From: Mesorhizobium sp. B2-3-4
GTDB lineage: Bacteria; Pseudomonadota; Alphaproteobacteria; Rhizobiales; Rhizobiaceae
Direction of reading: 5' to 3'
Assembly (NCBI RefSeq): GCF_006442315.1
Contig: NZ_VFVY01000027.1
Location: 1 to 64,000, forward strand
DNA: 64,000 nt
The notes under the pieces are model-generated. The model was not told where the DNA came from and searched no databases. It saw only the letters and a list, made by a program, of their open reading frames with translations. Numbering within the stretch: position 1 is the stretch's first letter; every line of letters starts with the position of its first letter. Positions 7,443-16,700 of this stretch are shown piece after piece. The position numbers and the translations under genes are program-made.

Positions 7443-8606
7443 ATGACCAAAGACAATTTCGTTCGCCAGGCGGGGATGAGCCGCCGCTATTTCCTGCAGG
7501 TGACCGGCGCCGGCCTGGTGACGGCGACCGCACTTGGCGCCAGCGGCCTGAAAGCGCGGGCCGAGGCCTATGGAAAATTCACCTGGATCTCGCCACGCGG
7601 CACGCTCGAAGTGCTCGACGACTATCCCTACTGGGCGGCCAAGAAGGCCGGCTATTTCGACGGGCTCGACACCGACATGCAGCCGGGACCGTCCGACGGC
7701 ACGGCGACGGTGAAGTTCGTCGATGTCGGGCAGGCCGATATGGGCTTTCCCTCGCCCGGCGTGTTCTCCTTCGCCATCCAGAACGGCATGAAGCTGAAGT
7801 CGGTGTTCCACATGGGCGCCCGCGACACGTTCTCCATCGCCTTCCGCAAGGGCGAGGGCTCGAACGACCTGAAGAAACTCGAAGGCAAGACCATCCTGCT
7901 CGGCTCCGCCGCCTGGCAGTCGATCACCGATCCGCTGCTGGCCGCGCAAGGCGTCGACATCAAGAAGGTCAAGTATGTCGAAGCCGGATGGCCGACCTGG
8001 GGCACGGCGCTCGCCGGCGGCCAGGGCGACGCGGCTCTGTCATGGGAAGGCCTGCGCGCCGAATGGATCGCCAAGGGGCTCGACTTCGAATACTGGCTCG
8101 GCGTGAAGAATTCGAAGCTGCCGGCCAATACTTTCGTCGTGCGCGCCGCCGATCTCGCCGATCCCGACAAGAAGGCATTCCTGGAAAAATATCTGCGCGG
8201 CTGGGCGATGGGGCTGGAATTCGGCTACCAGAACCCGCGCGCGGCCGTAGAGGCGGTGTTCGAGCAATTCCCGACGCTGGCCAAGAATCTCGGACCCGAG
8301 CTTGGCACCACCTCGATCCTGCAGCAGATCAACGTTTTCCGTGGCGACATGGACAAGCGCGGCGGCTGGGGCTCGCATGACATGACGAGCTGGCAGGGCT
8401 TCTTCGACGAGATCCACAAGATCGGCCAGATCACCAGTCCGGTGAAGGCCGAGGATGTCTGCACCAACGACCTGATCCCGGCGGCCAACGACTTCGACAA
8501 GGCCAGGGTGAAGGCAGATGCCGACAGCGCCAAACTCTCGGAAGGCTTTGCCGCGCTCGATGTCGAGAAGATCAAGGCGCATCTGTTCGATTCGGCGGTG
8601 AAGTAA
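7443..8606 (+). CDS. ABC transporter substrate-binding protein (Tat-type signal)
   Basis: A 387-residue periplasmic binding protein of the NMT1/SsuA-like class. The N-terminus carries a twin-arginine motif (SRRYFLQVTG) and a hydrophobic stretch ending near LKARAEA, so export through Tat is likely. The body has the family pattern: WAAKKAGYFDGLDTDMQPGPSDG, then VDVGQADMGFPSPG and a second-domain motif WPTWGTALAGGQGDAALSW. The start at 7443 follows AAAAGGGGAAAA. It is the last gene of the importer operon and defines the substrate specificity, which is unknown. Confidence 0.92.
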   Translation: MTKDNFVRQAGMSRRYFLQVTGAGLVTATALGASGLKARAEAYGKFTWISPRGTLEVLDDYPYWAAKKAGYFDGLDTDMQPGPSDGTATVKFVDVGQADMGFPSPGVFSFAIQNGMKLKSVFHMGARDTFSIAFRKGEGSNDLKKLEGKTILLGSAAWQSITDPLLAAQGVDIKKVKYVEAGWPTWGTALAGGQGDAALSWEGLRAEWIAKGLDFEYWLGVKNSKLPANTFVVRAADLADPDKKAFLEKYLRGWAMGLEFGYQNPRAAVEAVFEQFPTLAKNLGPELGTTSILQQINVFRGDMDKRGGWGSHDMTSWQGFFDEIHKIGQITSPVKAEDVCTNDLIPAANDFDKARVKADADSAKLSEGFAALDVEKIKAHLFDSAVK

Positions 8607-8626
8607 GAACCGCCGGCAGAAAAATC

Positions 8627-8649
8627 GGGCGGCGACAGGGTTGCCGCCC
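8627..8649 (+). terminator. GC-rich hairpin after the importer operon
   Basis: GGGCGGC (8627-8633) pairs with GCCGCCC (8643-8649) across a nine-base loop. There is no following T-run, so it is at best a pausing or processing hairpin between the transporter genes and the dehydrogenase gene. Confidence 0.35.
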
Positions 8650-8681
8650 GCACTTCATTGGAAAAAGCATGGGAGGCTGAT

Positions 8682-9770
8682 GTGGCCGACAAGGTAAGAG
8701 TGCTGGTGGTGGGTCTTGGCAATATGGGCGCGTCGCATGCCAGCGCCTATCATCGCTCGGAAGGGTTCGAGATCGTCGGCATCATGAGCCGCTCGATCAA
8801 GAGCAGCAAGAAGATCCCGGCCGAGCTTTCCGGCTATCCGCTCTATGAGGATTTCGACCTGGCGCTGCGGGAGACGAAACCGGACGCCGTCTCGATCAAC
8901 AGCTGGCCGAACACGCATGCCGAATACGCGCTGAAGGCTATCGCCGCCAATTGCCATGTGTTCATGGAAAAGCCGCTCGCCACCAACATCGAGGATGCCG
9001 AGAAGGTCGTGGCGGCGGCGCGGGCGAAGAACCGCAAGCTGGTGCTCGGCTACATCCTGCGCGTCCATCCGTCCTGGGTGAAGTTCATCGAGGTCGGCAA
9101 GACGCTGGGCAAGCCGCTGGTGATGCGCCTCAACCTCAACCAGCAGAGTAGCGGCAGCGCCTGGCACTGGCACAAGAACCTGATCGACTCGCTGATCCCG
9201 ATCGTCGATTGCGGCGTCCACTATGTCGACGTCATGTGTCAGCTGACCGGCGCCAAGCCGGTGCGCGTGCACGGCATCGGCGCGAAATTGTGGGCCGAGG
9301 CCGACAAGCAGAATTACGGCCATCTGCACGTCACCTTCGATGACGGCTCGGTCGGCTGGTACGAGGCCGGCTGGGGGCCGATGATGAGCGAGACGGCCTA
9401 CTTCGTGAAGGACGTGGTCGGGCCGAAGGGCGCGGTGTCGATCGTCGCCGGCCAGGCCGCCAGCACGGCATCGGAAGCCGAGGTCTCGAATTCGGCCGAT
9501 ATCGACCGGCACACCAAGACCGATGCGCTGAAGATCCATTATGCCGCCGTCGACGGCGACAAGAATTTCAAGAAGCCGGACGAGATCGTCAGCATGGAAG
9601 ACGAGCCCGGCCATCAGGAACTGTGCGACCGCGAGCAGGCCTTCTTCCTGCGCGCCATCCGCGAGGACCTCGATTTGACCGAACAGATGGATGCCGCGGT
9701 CAACAGCCTGCGCATCGTGCTGGCCGCCGAACAGAGCATCGAGTTGGGGCGGACGGTGGAGCTGGCCTGA
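8682..9770 (+). CDS. Gfo/Idh/MocA family oxidoreductase
   Basis: A 362-residue NAD(P)-dependent oxidoreductase. The N-terminal Rossmann fold begins VRVLVVGLGNMGASHASAYH and the family EKP motif is present as MEKPLATNIEDAEK. The C-terminal domain has IVDCGVHYVDVMCQLTG, supplying the usual Asp/His active-site region. Family members oxidise or reduce sugars, inositols and related polyols. The GTG at 8682 is chosen because GGGAGG lies just before it, and there is no closer ATG. It follows the importer in the same orientation and may process the imported compound. Confidence 0.88.
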   Translation: MADKVRVLVVGLGNMGASHASAYHRSEGFEIVGIMSRSIKSSKKIPAELSGYPLYEDFDLALRETKPDAVSINSWPNTHAEYALKAIAANCHVFMEKPLATNIEDAEKVVAAARAKNRKLVLGYILRVHPSWVKFIEVGKTLGKPLVMRLNLNQQSSGSAWHWHKNLIDSLIPIVDCGVHYVDVMCQLTGAKPVRVHGIGAKLWAEADKQNYGHLHVTFDDGSVGWYEAGWGPMMSETAYFVKDVVGPKGAVSIVAGQAASTASEAEVSNSADIDRHTKTDALKIHYAAVDGDKNFKKPDEIVSMEDEPGHQELCDREQAFFLRAIREDLDLTEQMDAAVNSLRIVLAAEQSIELGRTVELA

Positions 9771-9822
9771 CGCAATCCGGCCGCTGGCGCTGGAGACGGC
9801 GCCGGCAGCGCAGGAGTTTCTC

Positions 9823-9852
9823 CCTTCTCCCCGTCCCTATACGGGGAGAAGG
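9823..9852. repeat. Dispersed palindrome, 12-bp arms
   Basis: CCTTCTCCCCGT (9823-9834) and ACGGGGAGAAGG (9841-9852) are perfect complements around a six-base loop. This is the longest-armed copy of the CTCCCC/GGGGAG family in the window. It sits between the dehydrogenase and amidase genes. Confidence 0.7.
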
Positions 9853-9960
9853 TGCCGGCAGGCGGATGAGGCGCAGCGCTTACCTTTGCAATCGGCCGGT
9901 GGCGATGGCTCGCGCATTCCTAGGCGCGGCGGCGAGAGCATGGAAATTTGGGAGAGAGAC

Positions 9961-11397
9961 ATGGTCACCGACAGTCTGCTGAAAACCTATACGGAGTCCG
10001 ACGCGCTGGCTCTCGCCGACCTCGTGCATCGCGGCGAGGTTTCGCCGGCCGAGCTGGTCGAGGCGGCGGTCACCGTCATCGAAAGCGTGAATCCGGCGCT
10101 CAACGCCGTCATCCACCGGCTCTACGACATGGCGCGCGCGCAGGCCGCGACCGTCGACAGATCGGCACCCTTTGCCGGCGTACCATTCCTGCTCAAGGAG
10201 CTGGCCTCGTCCTGGACCGGGGCGCCCAACACCAATTCCTCCTTCTACCTGAAAGACGTCGTCGCCGATTTCGACATGGAGGTGGTCCGCCGCATGAAGG
10301 CGGCGGGGCTGGTGCTGGTCGGCAAGTCGAACGCGCCCGAAAACGGCTGGTCGATCACGACGGAACCGAAGCTTTACGGCACGACCAGGAATCCCTGGAA
10401 GGACGGCGTCACGCCCGGCGGGTCGAGCGGCGGCGCGGCGGCGGCCATCGCCTCGCGCATGGTGCCGATCGCGGAGGCCAGCGACGGCGCCGGGTCGATC
10501 CGCATTCCCGCTTCCTGCTGCGGCATTGTCGGGCTGAAGCCGTCGCGTGGCCGTGTCAGCCTGGCGCCGTTCGGCGACTATTGGTATGGCGGCGCCTACT
10601 TCCTGTGCTGCTCGCGCACGGTGCGCGACACGGCCGCCTATCTCGACGCGGTCGCCGGCGCGCTGCCTGGCGATCCCTATACGCCGCCGGTGCCGGACGG
10701 CTCCTGGCTCAGCCTGTCGGCGCGAGCGCCGAAACGGTTGCGCGTCGGCTTCACCGTCACGCCGCCCAACGGCACGGCGATCGATCCGGAGGTGAAGGCG
10801 GCGGTGCTGGCAACGGTGGCGGCGCTCGAGCGGCTCGGCCACCATGTCGAGGAGCACGACATGCCGCTCGACGCCAACGGGGTGTGGACAACCTACACCA
10901 ACATGACCTGCGTGCAGACGGCGGCGACATTCGACTATCTGGAAACGGTGATGGGCCGTCCCGTAACGCCCGGGGACGTCGAGGCGGTGACCTGGGCGAT
11001 CATCGAGCGCGGCCGCGCCACCAGCGGCACCAGGCACATTTCCGATGTCGAACAGCTCCGGCAGGTCGGCCGCGACATCGTCGGCGACCTCAATGCCTAT
11101 GATCTCTTCGTCACGCCGACCCTGACGCAACTGCCGCGCCCGTTCGGCTATTACGACATGTCGGAGACCGATATCGACCGCTACAACGCCAAATGGACGG
11201 ATGCCGTCTTTGCCTTCCCCTTCAACATTTCAGGCCAGCCGGCGATCTCGCTGCCGCTGGGATGGTCGAAAGGCGGCGTGCCGATCGGCGTACAGCTGGT
11301 CGGCCGCTACGGCGACGAGGCGACGGTGCTGGCGGCGTCGGCGCAGCTGGAGCAGGCAATGCCCTGGAAGGACCGGCGGCCGCCGGTGCGTGGGTAG
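9961..11397 (+). CDS. Amidase (amidase signature family)
   Basis: A 478-residue amidase-signature enzyme that hydrolyses carboxamides to acid and ammonia. The Ser-cisSer-Lys triad is recognisable: Lys in VPFLLKELASSW, the first Ser in TPGGSSGGAAAA, and the nucleophile Ser in SDGAGSIRIPASCCG, followed by VGLKPSRGRVS. The ATG at 9961 follows GGGAGAG; a slightly earlier ATG at 9940 is possible. It lies downstream of the importer and dehydrogenase and fits a role in releasing ammonia from an imported amide, which is inference from context. Confidence 0.92.
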   Translation: MVTDSLLKTYTESDALALADLVHRGEVSPAELVEAAVTVIESVNPALNAVIHRLYDMARAQAATVDRSAPFAGVPFLLKELASSWTGAPNTNSSFYLKDVVADFDMEVVRRMKAAGLVLVGKSNAPENGWSITTEPKLYGTTRNPWKDGVTPGGSSGGAAAAIASRMVPIAEASDGAGSIRIPASCCGIVGLKPSRGRVSLAPFGDYWYGGAYFLCCSRTVRDTAAYLDAVAGALPGDPYTPPVPDGSWLSLSARAPKRLRVGFTVTPPNGTAIDPEVKAAVLATVAALERLGHHVEEHDMPLDANGVWTTYTNMTCVQTAATFDYLETVMGRPVTPGDVEAVTWAIIERGRATSGTRHISDVEQLRQVGRDIVGDLNAYDLFVTPTLTQLPRPFGYYDMSETDIDRYNAKWTDAVFAFPFNISGQPAISLPLGWSKGGVPIGVQLVGRYGDEATVLAASAQLEQAMPWKDRRPPVRG

Positions 11398-11460
11398 GAT
11401 GCGCTGATATTCAGATGATGCCGGCCTGCAAGCGGCGGTTCCCTGCGCTTCCGGTGCTCA

Positions 11461-11475
11461 CGTACTTTAAGTACG
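11461..11475. repeat. Short intergenic palindrome
   Basis: CGTACTT and AAGTACG flank a single T between the convergent amidase and peptidase genes. The neighbouring CGCTCCGCTCCGG suggests part of a common intergenic repeat. It has no other clear role. Confidence 0.35.
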
Positions 11476-11605
11476 CTCCGCTCCGGTTCTCGGGAACCAC
11501 CGCTTTCGGCGCGGCCTGACCTGAATCTCAACACATCCTGTGGCGCGTCGTCCAAGAACGCGCCGCAGCTTCGGTGCCGACATACGCGAGCACAGATTGC
11601 TCCAT

Positions 11606-12850
11606 TTACCCGATCCTCTCCAGCCGCCTCGGCAGCCGGTTCATCGCAACCGGTCCATCCGGCGTGATCAGGAACTGGTCCTCGAGATTGAAGCTGGCGA
11701 GGCCGTCGATATAGAGCGGGATCTCGAAGGCCAGCACCATGCCGGCCTCGATCACGACGTCGCTGTCCTGGCAGATGAACGGCCATTGCTCGGAAAAAAC
11801 CGACTGGCCGACGCCATGGCCGAAATGACCGCGACGGTAGGAGCGCAGCCCTTGCCGCGCCAGGCTGTCGGTGGCGATGCGATGGACATGGCCAAGCGTG
11901 TTGCCCGCGACAAGCTCGGCCAGGCCAGCCTCGAAAGCACGCTCTGCGATGGCGTGCAGCTCCGCCTGGTCGGCCGAGGGCGGCCCGAAGGTAAAATTGC
12001 GCGACATGTCGGAGGCGTAGAAGCCGACCGTGCAGACCATGTCGCATTTCAGCGGATCGCCCGACATGGCCCTGGCATCGGCGCCTTTGGCCCGGGCGCC
12101 GAGCGTCACATATTCGGCCGTGGCCACCGAATGCGACAGCCCGGCCGCCGCCGCCGCGACGCCCTGCCGGTAGAGCGCGACGAGATCGGCCTGGCGCATG
12201 CCGGCCATGGCATCGACCTGCAGCCGTTCCAGGCCGGCTTCCGACAGGAGGATGCCTTGCCGCAGCAGGTCGATCTCGCGCGGCGACTTGACGGCGCGAA
12301 GCCGGTCGAGCACCGGTGAGCCGTCCACCATCGGGCAATCCGGCAGCAGTGCCTGGAGCGCCGCAAAGTCGGCGGCGGGAATAAAATCGAGGTCGACGCC
12401 GAGGGGCGCGCGCTCCAGCCCGAAATCGGCGAGCATCGCCCGCAACTGGCGCGCCGAGCCGGCGAGGTCGAAGGTGGCGGGACGTGAGAAATCCGGCACG
12501 CGGGCGAGCGAAGCCAGGCCAGCCTCGATACGTTGCGCCAGGGGAGACCCGGCGGGTCCGGTCCCGACCGGCGCCGATTCGATCCAGACCGGGTGCGTCA
12601 GCACAACCGCTTCGGGAGCGGCGATGCGCAGTTGGGCGGCGTTGAAGTCGGCGACGACGATGCCGATCGGCAAATCCTGCCTGGCGGGGATGACGACGAA
12701 GCCGGCGCCGGCGCGCCGGAACAGGCCGGCCGGGCCGATCGACGCGCCTGTCGCATAGTGGAAGGCTTCGGGCGCGCAGAGCACGAGCGCCGCGAGGCCG
12801 GCGCGTTGCATCAGCCCGGCGGCGCGCTGGCGGTCGACAAAGCCGGTCAT
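11606..12850 (-). CDS. M24 family metallopeptidase (Xaa-Pro dipeptidase/creatinase-like)
   Basis: A 414-residue pita-bread-fold protein. The N-terminal creatinase-like domain precedes a catalytic domain starting near LRAVKSPREIDLLRQ. Metal-ligand motifs are visible: Asp residues in CDMVCTVGFYASDMSRNF, His in RGHFGHGVGQSVF, Glu in IEAGMVLAFEIP and Glu in FNLEDQFLITP. All five positions appear present, so it is probably active as a proline dipeptidase or as a C-N hydrolase of the creatinase type. The start at 12850 gives MTGFVDRQRAAGLM with an upstream GGAGA. It is convergent with the amidase. Confidence 0.88.
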   Translation of the reverse strand: MTGFVDRQRAAGLMQRAGLAALVLCAPEAFHYATGASIGPAGLFRRAGAGFVVIPARQDLPIGIVVADFNAAQLRIAAPEAVVLTHPVWIESAPVGTGPAGSPLAQRIEAGLASLARVPDFSRPATFDLAGSARQLRAMLADFGLERAPLGVDLDFIPAADFAALQALLPDCPMVDGSPVLDRLRAVKSPREIDLLRQGILLSEAGLERLQVDAMAGMRQADLVALYRQGVAAAAAGLSHSVATAEYVTLGARAKGADARAMSGDPLKCDMVCTVGFYASDMSRNFTFGPPSADQAELHAIAERAFEAGLAELVAGNTLGHVHRIATDSLARQGLRSYRRGHFGHGVGQSVFSEQWPFICQDSDVVIEAGMVLAFEIPLYIDGLASFNLEDQFLITPDGPVAMNRLPRRLERIG

Positions 12851-12921
12851 GAGATGTCTCCGTATGCGTGGGGCTGGCAACGGAGCATTGCGGGCGCCGA
12901 CAATCAAGCGGCCGGCAAGGG

Positions 12922-13485
12922 CTACTTGATCGATTCCAGCTTGGCGAGCGCGGCGGTGAAGCCGGCCAGCGACACCGGGATGGTGACCGGCTTGCGGGTG
13001 ACCGATTCCATGCCGATGTTGAGATTGGTGCCCGACTTCATCGCCTTGACCAGTTCCGGCGACAGCGGCGTGGCGGCATAGGCGCCGTTCTGGTCGCTGG
13101 TCTGGATGGCGATGACCGTCTTCTGACCCTGGTCGATCTGATAGCTGGCGCCGGACGGCAGGAACAGGCCATGCGGCAAGGCGAGCAGCATGGCGAGACT
13201 GCCATCGGCGTTGTCGCGGCGCACCGTCACGGTCAGCACGCGCTGTCCCGTCTTGGCCTCCGTCAGGTTCTGCGATAGCTGGCACTGAAGCTCGGTGCCC
13301 GCCGAGCCGCTCGAGCAATTCACCGCCCAGGGATTGGAGTCGGCGGGACTGGGCTTGGATTCCTTGGCCTGGGCGGCCTTGGAGTCCTCGGCAAAGGCGG
13401 CTCCGGCGACGGACAAGATCAGCCACAAGGCGCCGAATCCGGCGGCCAGGTATTTTCTATTAGCTTTTACTAAAATGGATGTCAT
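12922..13485 (-). CDS. Invasion-associated locus B (IalB) family protein
   Basis: A 187-residue exported protein. Residues 1-32 form a Sec signal peptide (ALWLILSVAGAAFAED). The mature part has the IalB pattern: NPWAVNCSSG, LQCQLSQNL, a strand VLTVTVRRDN, PHGLFLPSGASYQID, and the C-terminal SLAGFTAALAKL. Two Cys residues (in NCSS and QCQL) could form a disulfide. IalB proteins were named in Bartonella, where ialB is linked to erythrocyte entry. In rhizobia they are common periplasmic or outer-membrane proteins whose function is not settled. Confidence 0.9.
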   Translation of the reverse strand: MTSILVKANRKYLAAGFGALWLILSVAGAAFAEDSKAAQAKESKPSPADSNPWAVNCSSGSAGTELQCQLSQNLTEAKTGQRVLTVTVRRDNADGSLAMLLALPHGLFLPSGASYQIDQGQKTVIAIQTSDQNGAYAATPLSPELVKAMKSGTNLNIGMESVTRKPVTIPVSLAGFTAALAKLESIK

Positions 13486-13651
13486 GTCTTTCCGTGCCCC
13501 TCGGCTTTCCTGCCCCGTACATGTATTCTCGCCGACAAGCTCTTGATACTACACCGGGAACTGTTGCGAAAGTCGGGCTTGCGCAAGGCAGTCGGCAAAG
13601 TTACTGTGTCCATCCTGCCACACATAAGAACTTTAGCAGGCAACAACTGAG

Positions 13652-13680
13652 TTCGAAGCAATAAGGGCTCGCTATACAAT
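13652..13680 (+). promoter_or_regulatory. Weak candidate promoter of the giant surface protein
   Basis: TTCGAA and TACAAT are 17 bases apart, about 60 bases upstream of the adhesin start. The -35 is poor. A small hairpin (GGGAC / GTCCC) sits in the resulting leader. This is a guess based only on spacing and the AT-rich tract. Confidence 0.25.
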
Positions 13681-13740
13681 AGAATTCGCGTAAAAATTCG
13701 TACACGCGGGACGTGCAAGTCCCAGAAGGACTCGCCAGGG

Positions 13741-16700
13741 ATGGGAACTACCGAGAAGTCTCGGCAAGTTGGTGAGATGGCAGCGCGTGGGGAGGGTTTC
13801 CACGTGCGCGCCGGCTATCGCCGTTCGAGCATTGCAAGGCATTTGTGGAAGACGACGGCGCTGACGTCGCTGGCGCTGGCCCTTTCGGGCGCTGCCGCCT
13901 ATGGCGACGACGCCGGGCTCTGGCAGCCGCAGGTGCGGGCCATCATCGGCGCCGACAACAATGGCGGCAACGCCGCGCTCGAAGGCTTCATCCCGATCAA
14001 GCAGACCGCCGAATCGGTGCTGTTCCTGGATGTGCGTGCCAAGCACGATTTCAAGGACGCCTTCGGCCAGGATATCGGCCTCGGCATCCGCCGCATCGTC
14101 AATCCGGACCTGATGCTGGGCGGCTACGCCTATTTCAACGCCGAGAACTACAACAGCACCCAGTTCAGCGCCGCCACGCTGGGCGTCGAGGCGATCACGC
14201 CGAATTTCGACGCGCATGTGAACGTCTTCGTGCCGATCAAGGGCGATTCGACAGATCATTCCGCCTCTTCGACCCTGTCGATGGTCTCGAACCAGCTGAT
14301 CGAGCAGATCTCGGTGCTCGACCATCGCGATTACGCGGCCTGGGGCATCGAGGGAGAGGTCGGCGCCAAGGTGCCGCTCCCCCTGCCCGACAAGCATTCG
14401 CTGCGGCTGGACATTGGCGGCTATCATTTCGAGGATCCGCACGGCGATGACGGCAGCGTCACCGGCGCCAAGGCCGGCATCGAATATGAGATCGGCGACG
14501 TCTTCGGCACGGGAACGTCGCTGACCTTCACCGGCGAAGTGCGCAACGACAACCGCGACGACACCCAGTTCGCCGGCAGCGTGCGGCTGAACATCCCGTT
14601 CAATCCCGGCGGCGGCTCGGACACCACCGCGGCCATCGGGGCGGATCCGGTCTATCCGGTCAGCGAAGGCCTGCGCAAGCGTGTCAACGAGCGCGTGCGC
14701 GGCGATATCGGCGTGCGCATCCAGAGCCAGGAGCTGACCGGCGGCTCGACCACCCGCGTCGCCATCAACGCGGCCACCAATGCCGCGTTCGGCAAGTTCT
14801 ACTATGCCGACGGCACGAACAACGCGACCGGCACCGGCACGCTGGTCGATCCGACAACGCTCGACAATGCCGTCGGCCAGGCCGGCAATGGCGGCTTCAT
14901 CGTCGCCCTGGGTGGCAAGGGCGACATCACAACGGACGGCGTGACGCTGGCCACGGGCCAGACCGTCATCGGCGGCGGCCAGAGCGTCACCGCGAAACTG
15001 TTCGGCGGCGGCACCGCCACCTTCAACCTCGGCGGCAGCGACGGCACGATCCACGGCACCAACGTCGCCAACAACGTAATAAAGCTAGGCACCGGCAACA
15101 CGCTCAACGGCATCACCATCACCGGCGGCGGCGACGGCATTTTCGGCGACGGTGTCGCCGGCACGAAGCTGACCAACGTCACCGTAACGCATGTCGGCGG
15201 CGACGGTATCTCCGGCAACAATCTCACCAACACGACGCTGACCAATGTCACGGTAACGGACGCTGGTGGCAACGGCGCCGCGTTCACCGGCAATTCGAGC
15301 AATGTCAGCGCGTCCAATTTCACCGCGACCGGCAACGGCCTCGACGGCCTGCACATCGAAGACGACGGCACCTACAATTTCACCGGCACGACATTGCTGC
15401 AGGGCAATCTCGACGACGGCCTGGATATCACGGGCAAGGGCACCTACACCTTCGCCATCGTCAATGCCCAGAACAATACCGACCGCGGCATCACCGTGCA
15501 GGGCACGGCGGTCGGCGGCAGCTTCACCACCACCGGCGGTACGGTGTCGGGCAATGGCGGCATGGCCGTCTTCATCGACCCGATCACTGCCCATGTGGTG
15601 CTGGATTCGATCAGCCAGACCGGCGGCACGCAGGGTGTCCATCTCGATCAGGTTTCCGGCAGTTTCACCGTCAATGGTGCGACCACGATTTCGAACACGA
15701 GCGGGCCGTCCATCAGCGTTTCGGATTCGCCGGCGACGGTCCGCTTCGGCGATATCGCCATCACCAATCCCGGCAATGACGCCATAGCGTTCAATGGCGT
15801 CAATGCAGCCGTGATCGCAGGTAACATCGTTATTTCCGGCCTGGGTGTCGGTACCGGCCTCGACTTCTCTGACAGCCGTACGAATTTCACCGCGCAGTCG
15901 CTCAACATCACCGGCACGGGTGCTGCCGGCTCGATCGGCATCGATCTTTCCTCGCCGACCATAGGCGCGCCGGCCACGATCATCATCACCAATGGCGGAA
16001 CGATTTCGGGTGTCGATACCGGCGTGCGGCTGGGCATTGCGGGCTCGCTCGCCCATTCGGCCAATGCCGAATTCACCTTTGGCGGCACCAACAGTTCCAT
16101 CACCGGTGTTACCGCTTCGCTCGACGCGCGCGGGCTCAGCGAGCTCAGTGGCCACTACGCTTTTGGCGAGACGGAGTTTTTCGGGCCACAGCTCTACGAT
16201 CAACGCAATTACATCTTCGTCGCGGCCGGGGCCTCAGGCGGCGGCACATCGATCACCGATCTCGCCTCGATCGACTATGCCGATGGCATTACCGACAGCG
16301 ACGCCATCATCGTGCTGGTCAACCGCGGCATAATCGACGACACCACCGGCTTCTCGCTGAGCGCCGGACAGGAACTGGCCTCTTTCGGCAACGGACGCAC
16401 GTTCTCGCTCGGCGGCGTGCCGATGAATGTCACCGGCACCAATGTCCATCACGACGAGTCGATCTCGGATTCCCAAGGCGCCGCCACGCTTACCAGTTCC
16501 GGCGGCGGCGACGTCTTGACCCTGGCGAACGACACCAGCCTCTACGACTTCAACATTTCGGGCGGCACCGGCAACGGCATCCATGGCAGCGGCGTCAGCA
16601 ATGTAACGATCTCCGGGGTGAGTGTCTCGGGAGCCGGTCTCAACGGTGTGCTCTTCGATGGCACCAACACGGTGTCCGGCAGCAATCTCAGTTCGACCGG

